Of a stretch of 64,000 nucleotides of DNA, positions 1-7,616 are shown piece after piece (the first letter of the stretch is position 1; each line of letters opens with the position of its first letter). Location: the NCBI RefSeq assembly GCF_010122465.1, contig NZ_WLZY01000014.1, positions 62,001-126,000 on the forward strand, written 5' to 3'. This stretch comes from Phytoactinopolyspora mesophila. Lineage in GTDB: Bacteria > Actinomycetota > Actinomycetes > Jiangellales > Jiangellaceae. The notes under the pieces were generated by a model, which was given only the letters and a program-made list of their open reading frames with translations, searched no databases and had not been told where the DNA came from. Position numbers and translations under genes: made by a program.

Positions 1-2057
1 CATTCGGTGAGCCAGCCAGCCGCCAGTGCGCCCCAGTCGGTCCCGAGTCCGACTGACAACGCGGACGGGTCCGGTGTGTAGACGTCCCCGCGGACCTTTC
101 GGGCCGGGTCTATCGCGACGAACGTCCGCTCGGCGCTCGCCTGCTCACGCATGAGATCGCCGGTGCGTTCGTCGGCCGTGAGGTAGTAGAAGAAGCGACG
201 GTAGGCGGCATTGGAGATGCGGAGCTGCTTGCAACTGCAGCCCCAATGCTGCACGTTGTGCCGGGAGCCCAACCCTGCCCACCGGCCCAGGTGATAGACG
301 TCGACTTCGCCGGTGTGCCGTGTCATCGCTTCGGCTAGCCGGAACACATGTGGGTGTCCGGTGCGCAGGAACTGATACCAGAGCCAGAGGTCAGGGGAGA
401 GTTCGGAGTTGTCCCACGCGTACCCGCCGACGTCGTAGCGCCACTGGTGCCGGTCGGGGTCGTAGGTGTGCATGACGTCGCCGTAGTGCCAGAACCCGTA
501 CCACCGGCGTTGTTCCTGCTGAGTGATGTAGAAGTCGACGAGGAAATCCAGCCGGTCCTCGATGGCCGCTCGCTCGGGTGTGGAGCGGTCGGCCGGAGCC
601 CAATCGCCGAAGACACCCGCACTGTGCAGGCGAGCGGGGCTGGGCACAAGAAGGGGCGGGTCGTTGAGCGCGGCCGCGTGGCTCGCGAGCTCGTCGTTCG
701 GGGGTGTGGCGGCGTAGGCGCGCAAGACCAGTTCGTGGGTGCGGGCGACCCCGTGCGGATCGCCGAAGCCCGGCTCGTAATCCTCGTAGGTGATCTCCAA
801 ACCCTCGAGCTGCTCGGCGAAGGTGTCCTGGCCGAGGCCGTCGTGGTAGAAGCGAAGATCCATAGCCGGAGCCGACGGCGACCACATCCAGGCGGTGACG
901 GTAGCTGTGTCCGATGCGGCGCCCCGGATGTCGAGCCGGGTCGGGTGCGCCTTCCAGAAGTCGCGCAGGCCGATCGCCAGCCCGCCGCTCACACCTCCGG
1001 CGTAGGCGTATCCAGCGGCCCGGGTGGAGGCTGGGATGGTGACCCATCCGGTGTCCTGAGCGGTGCGTTTGCGGAGTGTGAAGCCGTCGGCGCTGGGTTG
1101 TTCGAGAGTCCAGTCGCTCCACGTAGGGATCAGATGGGCTCGTTGGGACACCGCGGTATCCCAGTCCTGGACCGGGCCACAAGGGCGTCCGTCGACCTGT
1201 GCGGCGCGGAACTGCTCGCCGGGGTCGCGCCGCAGCCCCGTAATACCGCGGACAGCTTCGGTGTGGAATCCCGGCCGATGGTCCGCGCCGGCTGGGCCGG
1301 CCAGGCGAACGTGGCGGTCGTGCGGCTCGTCGCGCATCGGCACGTCGGCCCGTAGTCCGAGGCCGGCGAGGAAGTCCTGCTCCGCCGCGCCATCCCAGAT
1401 GACGGTGTGCACGACCCGCACGTCGTCGCTTCCCGCGTAGAAGTAGAGGCGGACCGAGAACGGCAGCCAAGGACCCCGGCCGCCCCGAGTGTCGCCGTCG
1501 CTGGTGTGCCGGCCCTCGAGGAGCAGGACAGCCCGGATCGGCCCCTCCTGCTCGACGGTGACCGATTCGACCCGGCCGGACAGCTCCTCCCGGACAGCGG
1601 AGCCGCCGTCATCGGCTGTTGGTTCCGCCTGCCACAGGCTGGTCAGGCGTACGTCTCGAGCGACCACCTGCCCGTCCCGGCTGGCCGAGCTGAGCAGGAC
1701 GGAGCCGACGCGGTCGACGGTCCAGGTGACCACGCCCGTGTCGACGACGACGCCGGCGCCGCTTGTCGTGACGGTGACCGGTGTATCCGGCTGGGTTGGG
1801 GCGCCGCCGGGCACGAGTTGGTACGACGGGCTCGGGTCGGGTTGCGGCGACATCGCGTGCGCAGACCATTTGACTGAGCCGTCCGGCCAGGTCGCTGTCA
1901 CCCAACTCTGCACCGGAACGCCGGCACTGTCGTCGCGGCGAAGCCCGAAGGACGAGCCCCCGGGCACGACCCCCCGCGGCCACGGCACGCCCCAGGTGGT
2001 GCCGGTGGGCCGGGCGGAGGTGAGCCAGCGGACCGTCGTCGGTGTGTTCGTGAGCAC
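1..2057 (-). CDS. YetA / exo-rhamnogalacturonan lyase-like protein (3' end cut off by window)
   Basis: About 685 codons are visible and the C-terminus lies outside the window. The start is GTG at 2057, preceded by AGGAG at 5 nt. The N-terminus has the VRWL...TWGVPWPRG pattern of the PcRGLX/YetA family, and the segment HWGCSCKQLRISNAAYRRFF lies in the conserved all-alpha region. Family members are polysaccharide lyase 26-like enzymes (exo-acting on rhamnogalacturonan) and B. subtilis YetA, which sits beside lplABCD just as here. No signal peptide is visible, so the protein probably acts on imported oligosaccharides in the cytoplasm. It is the last gene of the minus-strand transport operon, 155 nt after the LplC-type permease gene. 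The family call is good. The exact substrate is inferred from context. Confidence 0.8.
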   Translation of the reverse strand, partial: MLTNTPTTVRWLTSARPTGTTWGVPWPRGVVPGGSSFGLRRDDSAGVPVQSWVTATWPDGSVKWSAHAMSPQPDPSPSYQLVPGGAPTQPDTPVTVTTSGAGVVVDTGVVTWTVDRVGSVLLSSASRDGQVVARDVRLTSLWQAEPTADDGGSAVREELSGRVESVTVEQEGPIRAVLLLEGRHTSDGDTRGGRGPWLPFSVRLYFYAGSDDVRVVHTVIWDGAAEQDFLAGLGLRADVPMRDEPHDRHVRLAGPAGADHRPGFHTEAVRGITGLRRDPGEQFRAAQVDGRPCGPVQDWDTAVSQRAHLIPTWSDWTLEQPSADGFTLRKRTAQDTGWVTIPASTRAAGYAYAGGVSGGLAIGLRDFWKAHPTRLDIRGAASDTATVTAWMWSPSAPAMDLRFYHDGLGQDTFAEQLEGLEITYEDYEPGFGDPHGVARTHELVLRAYAATPPNDELASHAAALNDPPLLVPSPARLHSAGVFGDWAPADRSTPERAAIEDRLDFLVDFYITQQEQRRWYGFWHYGDVMHTYDPDRHQWRYDVGGYAWDNSELSPDLWLWYQFLRTGHPHVFRLAEAMTRHTGEVDVYHLGRWAGLGSRHNVQHWGCSCKQLRISNAAYRRFFYYLTADERTGDLMREQASAERTFVAIDPARKVRGDVYTPDPSALSVGLGTDWGALAAGWLTE

Positions 2058-2212
2058 ATGTACTCCTGTCCTGGGGGGAGCCGAGTCACACAACGCGCGT
2101 GGATGGGGACTCTCCATGGCGTGGTGGGCATCAGCGAGGGAGGTCGTTGGCGAAGCCTCTCTCCGACCGAGTCTGCTGGGCGAGGAGAGACCCCATCGAC
2201 GAGCGTTGCGCC

Positions 2213-3082
2213 TCAGCCCTTGACCGAGCCGATGAGGATGCCTTTGGCGAAGTGTTTCTGCAGGAACGGGTAGAAGAGCAGGATCGGCACCGTCGCGACG
2301 ACGATCACGGCGAACTTCAAGCCCTGCTCCGGCGGTATGTAGTTGGGATCCAGCTGCCCCATTGTGTTGGCCATGTCCGCGGAGACCGTCACCTGGCGGA
2401 CGAACATCTGCAGGGTCCACTTCGACGTGTCGTCGATGTAGAGCAGCGGGGACATGAAGTCGTTCCAGATGGCGACCGAGTAGAACAGCGCGAACGTCGC
2501 GATGATCGGCTTGGAAAGCGGCAGCACGATGCGCCAGAACACGCCGATCTCGCTGCAGCCGTCGATGCGGCCGGCCTCCTGCAGCTCTTCCGGAAGCTCC
2601 TGGAAGAAGTTCTTCACGATGATCAGGTAGAACGGATTGATGGCCAGCGGCAGGATCAGCGCCCAGTACGTGTTGAGCATGCCCAGCTCGCGCACGATCA
2701 GGTAGGTGGGGATCATCCCGCCGCTGAACACCATGGTGAAGATCACCAGGTTGAGCATGATGTTCCGGCCGGGAAGGTAGCGCTTGGACAGTGGATAGGC
2801 CATGGTGAGCGTCAGAGCCACCTGAATCACCGTGCCCACCGCTGTGACGCATATCGTCACGATCAGGCTGCGCAGGAACGTGTTCGTCGCGAAAATGTAG
2901 TCGTACGAGTCGGTGACGAACTGATGCGGCCAGAGAAAGAACGAGCGTGCGGTGATCTCCGACTCGCTGGCGAAGGAGCCCGCGATGACATAAAAGAACG
3001 GCAAGACCGTCACCGCGGCCAGCCCCACGAGGCCCACGATGTTGATCGTGTCGAAGATCTTGCTGCCAAGGGTGCTTTTCAT
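2213..3082 (-). CDS. Carbohydrate ABC transporter permease, LplC/YtcP type
   Basis: This 289-residue inner-membrane permease has about six transmembrane segments. The EAA-type loop LPEELQEAGRIDGCSEIGVF near residues 190-210 would contact the ATPase. The N-terminus MKSTLGSKIFDTINIVGL is typical of LplC/YtcP permeases. ATG 3082 is preferred because GGAGG lies 6 nt upstream. An in-frame GTG at 3100 would add only Arg-rich residues and overlaps the stop of the preceding gene. It pairs with the LplB-type permease immediately upstream. No ATPase gene is present, which is usual for this family: a shared MsmX-like ATPase encoded elsewhere would power the importer. Confidence 0.93.
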   Translation of the reverse strand: MKSTLGSKIFDTINIVGLVGLAAVTVLPFFYVIAGSFASESEITARSFFLWPHQFVTDSYDYIFATNTFLRSLIVTICVTAVGTVIQVALTLTMAYPLSKRYLPGRNIMLNLVIFTMVFSGGMIPTYLIVRELGMLNTYWALILPLAINPFYLIIVKNFFQELPEELQEAGRIDGCSEIGVFWRIVLPLSKPIIATFALFYSVAIWNDFMSPLLYIDDTSKWTLQMFVRQVTVSADMANTMGQLDPNYIPPEQGLKFAVIVVATVPILLFYPFLQKHFAKGILIGSVKG

Positions 3083-3100
3083 CGTTCGCCTCCGCCTCAC

Positions 3101-4195
3101 CTAGAACAGACCGTTCTGCTTGAAACGACGGGCCAGCCAGTTCGCCCCGAAGATCAAGATGATTCCGACGACGGCCTTGAACAGGCCCACAGCTGTCGAG
3201 TAGCTGTAGGCGCCTTGTGTGATGCCCATGAAGTAGACATAGGTGTCGAACACCTCGGCCACGGAGCGATTCAAGGCGTTGGTCATGAGGTAGATCTGCT
3301 CGAAGCCGGTGTCGAGCAGATTTCCGGCCGTCAAGATCGCCATGACCACGACGGTGCTCCGGATGGCCGGCAGCGTAATGTGCCACATCTGCTGCCAGCG
3401 GTTGGCGCCGTCGATCCGCGCAGCCTCGTACAGGTTTGGATCCACACTGGCCAGCGCGGCGAGGTAGATGATGGTGCCCCACCCGGTGGCTTTCCAGAGC
3501 GTTTGCATGATGATCAGCGGCCGGAACCAGTCCGGGTCGCTGAGGACGTCGAGGCGTTCCCCGGTGATCGTGTTGAGTAGCTGCGTTGCCGGGCCGATGT
3601 CCATCGCGAACAGTAAGTACGTCAGCGAGGCGACGATCGTCCACGACAGGAAATGCGGGATGTAGATGGACGACTGGATGGCCCGTTTGAGCACGGAGAG
3701 CCGGAGTTCGTTGAGCAGAAGAGCGACGATGATCGGCGCCGGGAAGACGAAGACGACGTGCAGCGCGGCGAGGATCAGCGTGTTTCCGAGGACGCGGGGA
3801 AAGTCCGGGCTGGAGAACAACGCCTCGAAATGCTTGAGGCCCACCCACGGGCTGTCGGAGAAACCCAGGAACGGCAGGTAATCCTGGAAGGCGATGGTGA
3901 CGCCGTACATGGGCGCGTACTTGAAGACGGCGAAATACACGACGCCGGGAAGTATGAGCAGGTACAGCCATCGATACCGGAAAATACGGATACGCAGCGG
4001 GGCCGCAGGACGAGCCGGGGGTCGCCGATCGCCACGGCGGCCACGCGGTCTGCGTCCGCTGCCTCCGCCTCGCCCACGAGTGCCGGGTGCGGAAACGGCC
4101 GAGCCGGTGGTGGCCTCGCCAACTGCGGCGCTACTCGCGGTGGAGCTCGGCGAACCCGCGCCAGGAACGGGCGCGACGGGTGGCTGAACAGTCAC
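3101..4195 (-). CDS. Carbohydrate ABC transporter permease, LplB type
   Basis: 364 residues. An Ala/Pro/Gly/Arg-rich cytoplasmic N-terminus (about 70 residues) precedes six membrane segments starting at RYRWLYLLILPGVVYFAVF. The EAA loop is PNLYEAARIDGANRWQQMW. This architecture matches LplB-type permeases for complex oligosaccharides. GTG 4195 has a near-perfect AGGAGG 4 nt upstream. Upstream in-frame codons would run into a hairpin and are unlikely to be coding. The stop is 18 nt before the start of the LplC-type gene, so the two are surely co-transcribed. Confidence 0.92.
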   Translation of the reverse strand: MTVQPPVAPVPGAGSPSSTASSAAVGEATTGSAVSAPGTRGRGGGSGRRPRGRRGDRRPPARPAAPLRIRIFRYRWLYLLILPGVVYFAVFKYAPMYGVTIAFQDYLPFLGFSDSPWVGLKHFEALFSSPDFPRVLGNTLILAALHVVFVFPAPIIVALLLNELRLSVLKRAIQSSIYIPHFLSWTIVASLTYLLFAMDIGPATQLLNTITGERLDVLSDPDWFRPLIIMQTLWKATGWGTIIYLAALASVDPNLYEAARIDGANRWQQMWHITLPAIRSTVVVMAILTAGNLLDTGFEQIYLMTNALNRSVAEVFDTYVYFMGITQGAYSYSTAVGLFKAVVGIILIFGANWLARRFKQNGLF

Positions 4196-4242
4196 TGCGC
4201 CTCCTCTTTCGGTGATCGACAGCTGGGTTTCGCGGCAGCGGG

Positions 4243-4297
4243 ATCGGCCGGGGCAGCGGGTGCGGGTCGTGCCCAACACCGGCTGCCCCGCCGATCA
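4243..4297 (-). terminator. Strong hairpin between binding-protein and permease genes
   Basis: Two G+C-rich arms (about 4243-4263 and 4276-4297) are almost perfectly complementary; the core is GGGGCAGC pairing with GCTGCCCC. There is no T-tract. The hairpin lies just after the stop of the solute-binding protein gene. Such hairpins commonly protect or partly terminate the mRNA so that more binding protein than permease is made. That role is inferred. Confidence 0.55.
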
Positions 4298-4307
4298 CCG
4301 TGGGGTA

Positions 4308-5848
4308 TCAGTCCAGCTGGGCGTAGAGCTCGTTCATCTCGTCGACCACCTGCTGGCCACCCTCGCGGTACCAGCGCTCGATCTCGTCTTCGAGGCCGTC
4401 TTCATCGATCTGGCCGGCGAGGTACTTGATCCGTGCGTCGGCGATGATCTGGTCCAGCTGCGCGCCGCGTTGCACGTAGGTGTCAGAGAGCAGCGCCTGC
4501 GCCGGGTTGTGCACCGCGGTCTCCATGTCGCGCTCGTGCAGTTCCCAGCGGTGGTCCCACAGCTCGCGCTCGGGTTCACCATCGGGAAGAAGGCTGTAAG
4601 CGAGATAGCCGTTGCTCTGTGTGCCCAGCTGAGCGAACGACGTGACGTCGTTGCGGATCACTTCGGCTTCCGAGTCGCCCTCGATCGGCACGGCGAAGTC
4701 ATCCTCGACCTCGAAGTTGCGGCCCTCGATGCCGTTGTTGAGCAGCATCTGGCCTTCCTTTGCGCTGAGGGTGTCGAGGAATGACAGGACCTCGTGCAGT
4801 TCTTCCTCGGTGCGAACACTCTGCCGGGAGATGGCCAGGAAGCCGTTGTAGCCGACCGTGGGGTAGGAGTAACGCTCGCCGTCCGGTCCGATCAAGTTGC
4901 CGGCCATCGTCACGTAGTCGCCGTAGTCGTCCGAATCGGCGTCCTTGAACAGGTCCATGAGGACGCCGGCCCGGGAGCTGACGTCGATGATGATGCCGCC
5001 GCGGCCGTTGAAGAACGGATCGTTCCAGTTCGCGCTGTCCATCGTGGCGAAATCAGGATTGATGTACTCCTGGTCGATCATGTCCTTGACGAAACGGTTG
5101 GCTTCGAGGAACTCGGGGGTGTCGAACCCGGGCACGAGTTCTCCGTCCCGCTCGCCCCATCCGTTCGGCGCGCCGAACCACGTCTCGATGACGTCGTAAG
5201 GACTGGCCGTGGCATAACCGCCTGGCCACTGCGGAATGATGATGCCGTAGGTATCGTCTTCGCCGCTCTCGTTCGGGTCGTCTTCGGTGAACGCGCGGGC
5301 CAGCTCGTAGAGGTCGTCCACCGTTTCCGGCAGGTCGAGTCCAAGATTCTCGAGCCAGTCCTTGCGGATGACCACCGCTGTGCGCATCTCGTCTCGCAGC
5401 CGGAAGACTCCGTAGTTGCGGCCGTTGATCGACGAGTTGAGCAGGATCTGCTCGTTCTCCGCCGTCAGGTTCGGATACTGATCCAGGATGTCGGTGAGGT
5501 CCCAGAAGGCGCCGGCTTCAGCGGACTGGACGAACGCCGGGATCTTGCTGGCGACCATCACCTGCGGAATGTTGTCCGATGCCATGGCCACTGACAGTCG
5601 GTCGCCGTAGTTGGAGTTCGGCACCCAGGTGATGTCGAGCGTCTTGCCGGTGTACTCCTCGATCGCTTGGTGCAACTCGCCGTCCGGTGCCGGAGCTTGG
5701 CTCTCCAGGAGAGGGCCATCAGGGTGATCGTGTCGAGTCCGCCTTCACCGGCCCCGCCGTTGTCGTCGGAGCCGCATCCGGCAACAGCCAGTGCGAGGGC
5801 AGTCGTGGTCACGAGGGACGTGCGAATGTTGCGAACGGTCGATCTCAT
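4308..5848 (-). pseudogene. LplA-type sugar-binding lipoprotein with an apparent frameshift
   Basis: Two reading frames together make one LplA-like extracellular solute-binding protein of about 512 residues. Frame one (from ATG 5848) encodes a lipoprotein signal with lipobox AVAGC and continues GSDDNGGAGEGGLDTITLMAL. The rest (ESQAPAPDGELHQAIEEYTGKTLDITWVPNS... to stop 4308) is in another frame. The switch falls at about 5706-5714, in a CCCTCTCC stretch where one base is missing or a CT is extra. The main part reads as a normal binding protein (residues such as GFLAISRQSVRTEEELHEV). The gene is first in line for the two permeases. Either it is inactivated or the assembly has an indel error. 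Without the first frame the product has no export signal. Confidence 0.8.
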
Positions 5849-5993
5849 CGTTTCGGCCTTTCGTGAGGGGGCGGGTCGTCGTTGACCGTCATCCAGCGGT
5901 GCTGGCAGCCGGGTCGAAGAGCTTGGTGCCGAGGTTGGTAAGCGGTTTCCGTCGGCGACAGTTCATTGGGCGAGAACGTAGGGGCATTGGTCT

Positions 5994-6671
5994 TCAGTGG
6001 ATCCGCAACGGCTCGGCCGGGAGTATCCGCTGGTCGGCGGGTGGCCCGGCGAGTGTCTGGTCGGCCAGCTTGGCGTCGTTCTCGGCGAAGAAGCGCAGGC
6101 ACAGCCAGGTGCTGAGATAGATCCACGCACCAGCTGAGATCGTCAGCAGGAGCACCGGGAACACGGCCGTGACGAAGGTGGTCGCGGCCAGGACGAACAG
6201 CAGGATGATCGTGGATGCGGGGTATGCGAGCGCGAAGCGGCTCGCCTGCCACGCGTACATCCGCAGTGGCAGGTCGAAATGTGCGTACATCGGGCCCACG
6301 TACGCGGCGATGCCGGCGAGAACGACGAGCGCTGCGAGGGTGGCCAGGCGGGCGGCGCTTGCGTCCGGGCCGAGGCCGGTGAAGAGCGAGTAGTTGCTCC
6401 ACAGGGTCATGGTCACCACCAGCACGGGCAGCATGACGGCGGTGCCGCGGAACAGTTCCCGGCGCCAGATCGTGGCGAAGTCGCGAACCGTTCGGATTCC
6501 GTATCCCTGGATGTAGCGGCGGGTCAGGGTGAATGCCGCGGCAAGGGCGGGTCCGATTCCGAAGATCACGCCGCCGAGGACGGTGAACGCCAACACCAGG
6601 ACGTTGATCAGGGCGCACCATGCGAGCACTGAACAAGTCGAATGCAGGCGGCTGGTCCAATGCTCCGTCAT
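5994..6671 (-). CDS. YesL family (DUF624) membrane protein
   Basis: 225 residues with about five hydrophobic segments, starting SVLAWCALINVLVLAFTVLGG. The GPALAAAFTLTRRYIQGYG region is the DUF624/YesL signature. YesL-type proteins accompany Yes/Lpl oligosaccharide importers in Firmicutes and Actinobacteria. Their biochemical role is unknown, and a membrane accessory to the transporter is the usual guess. ATG 6671 is chosen. A longer frame reaching 6785 would translate through the operator at 6764-6779 and is rejected. The gene precedes the binding-protein gene by 145 nt on the same strand. Confidence 0.82.
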   Translation of the reverse strand: MTEHWTSRLHSTCSVLAWCALINVLVLAFTVLGGVIFGIGPALAAAFTLTRRYIQGYGIRTVRDFATIWRRELFRGTAVMLPVLVVTMTLWSNYSLFTGLGPDASAARLATLAALVVLAGIAAYVGPMYAHFDLPLRMYAWQASRFALAYPASTIILLFVLAATTFVTAVFPVLLLTISAGAWIYLSTWLCLRFFAENDAKLADQTLAGPPADQRILPAEPLRIH

Positions 6672-6763
6672 AGCGTCACACCACCGAACTCGGGAGTGCA
6701 CTGCGAACGGACATCTGCCGGTCACCCCATCGTCGTCGTCGAAAACGTGGCGCTGAATGTAAC

Positions 6764-6779
6764 TTTGAAACGTCTCAAA
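6764..6779 (-). promoter_or_regulatory. LacI-type operator upstream of the yesL-lplABC-yetA genes
   Basis: TTTGAAACGTCTCAAA is a 16-bp near-perfect palindrome with a central CG (one mismatched pair), the classic LacI-family operator form. It lies 93 nt upstream of the yesL-like start, in the gap after the yesU-like gene. A second copy lies upstream of the yesU-like gene. No LacI regulator is encoded in the window. Confidence 0.72.
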
Positions 6780-6797
6780 AGTCAACGACTCCGGTGC

Positions 6798-7469
6798 CTA
6801 CCAGGTCGCGATCCGCAGGTTGGCGTACTCCCCGATCATGGGCGACATCTGCCGGAAACCGACCTTTCCGCCACGAATGGGAGGGCCGCCCACGGTGCCA
6901 TCGTCGTGCCAGTGAAAGACGGTCATGTGGTCGATGGTGAACGTGATGTGGTCGTCACGGATGTCGAGCCGCATGCGATAGGGGCCGGCCGCATCCGACA
7001 CGCCTGGGAGCGGATCGGGCCCCTGGGCGACGAGGTGGAATCCATGGCTTTTGCGCAGGTTGCACGTGTGGAAGCGCCGCTCGGCGGGCCACATGCGCCG
7101 GTAGTACGAGACGTGATAAGCGTCGATGTCCCCGTGGTGATACTGCTCGTACGGCCCGGTGCGCGGTGCCAGCGACGGATCGAACAGGTCGCGCTCGTCG
7201 TGGCCCCTGGCGTGAAAGAACAGGATGCAAAGACCAGGCTCACGGACCGGCCAGAAGTCCCATGAGATCGACACGTCGCCCGGAAGTTCCTCCGGGCACC
7301 ACAACACGATGTTGGCTTGCTGTCCGTCGTCGGGGGACCGAGTGCTTTCCAGGCGGAGCCGTTCCAGCGGAAAGCTGAGCGCGCCATCACCTTCGAGTGT
7401 GAAATGGCTCAGGTCAGCGGCGCTGCGGAGGGGATTGTCATAGAGGACGGTGCGAGGTTCGGTCGGCAT
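6798..7469 (-). CDS. DUF1961 family protein, YesU-like
   Basis: 223 residues, no signal peptide. The region LFFHARGHDERDLFDPSLAPR and the end GKVGFRQMSPMIGEYANLRI match DUF1961, a concanavalin-like beta-sandwich family that includes B. subtilis YesU. These proteins occur in rhamnogalacturonan and pectin loci, where they probably bind or process unsaturated galacturonyl-rhamnose oligosaccharides. No activity has been assigned that I can name. ATG 7469 has GGAG about 9 nt upstream. It is the first gene of the pectin locus, with a LacI-type operator 36 nt upstream. Confidence 0.8.
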   Translation of the reverse strand: MPTEPRTVLYDNPLRSAADLSHFTLEGDGALSFPLERLRLESTRSPDDGQQANIVLWCPEELPGDVSISWDFWPVREPGLCILFFHARGHDERDLFDPSLAPRTGPYEQYHHGDIDAYHVSYYRRMWPAERRFHTCNLRKSHGFHLVAQGPDPLPGVSDAAGPYRMRLDIRDDHITFTIDHMTVFHWHDDGTVGGPPIRGGKVGFRQMSPMIGEYANLRIATW

Positions 7470-7504
7470 GCTCAAACTCCGGTGGGGTGTGCGGTTGGAG
7501 GTTG

Positions 7505-7520
7505 ATTGAGTCGTTTCAAA
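7505..7520 (-). promoter_or_regulatory. LacI-type operator upstream of the yesU-like gene
   Basis: Read on the minus strand this is TTTGAAACGACTCAAT. It matches the operator at 6764-6779 in 14 of 16 positions, with the same central CG. It lies 36 nt before the yesU-like start codon, where a bound repressor would block transcription. The pair implies one sugar-responsive LacI regulator for the whole locus. Confidence 0.7.
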
Positions 7521-7557
7521 CCGACACCCTACTCGCGACTCGACGCAAGAACAGCGT

Positions 7558-7616
7558 CTTAGAACCCGCGCGAATTGGGGAGCCCGGCGACTCCCCCTAT
7601 TCGCGCGGGTTCTTAG
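7558..7616 (-). terminator. Long hairpin terminating fprA
   Basis: Outer arms 7558-7575 and 7599-7616 pair in 17 of 18 positions (AGAACCCGCGCGAAT core), and an inner GGGGAG/CTCCCC stem (7577-7582, 7591-7596) caps the hairpin. It overlaps the fprA stop codon and separates fprA from the pectin locus. It has no clear U-tract, which is common for actinobacterial terminators. Confidence 0.72.

Noticed and set aside
391-1470. Overlapping frames on both strands at the left edge that look like separate genes
   Set aside because: The YetA-like frame continues unbroken from GTG 2057 to the window edge with family motifs; the others are out-of-frame or antisense shadows.
2099-3580. A 493-codon plus-strand frame opposite the permease genes
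   Set aside because: Composed mostly of His/Arg/Asp/Val repeats typical of antisense reading of membrane-protein codons; the minus strand carries clear LplC and LplB permeases.
6672-6785. A longer N-terminus for the YesL-like protein
   Set aside because: It would translate the LacI-type operator and add polar residues not expected in YesL proteins.
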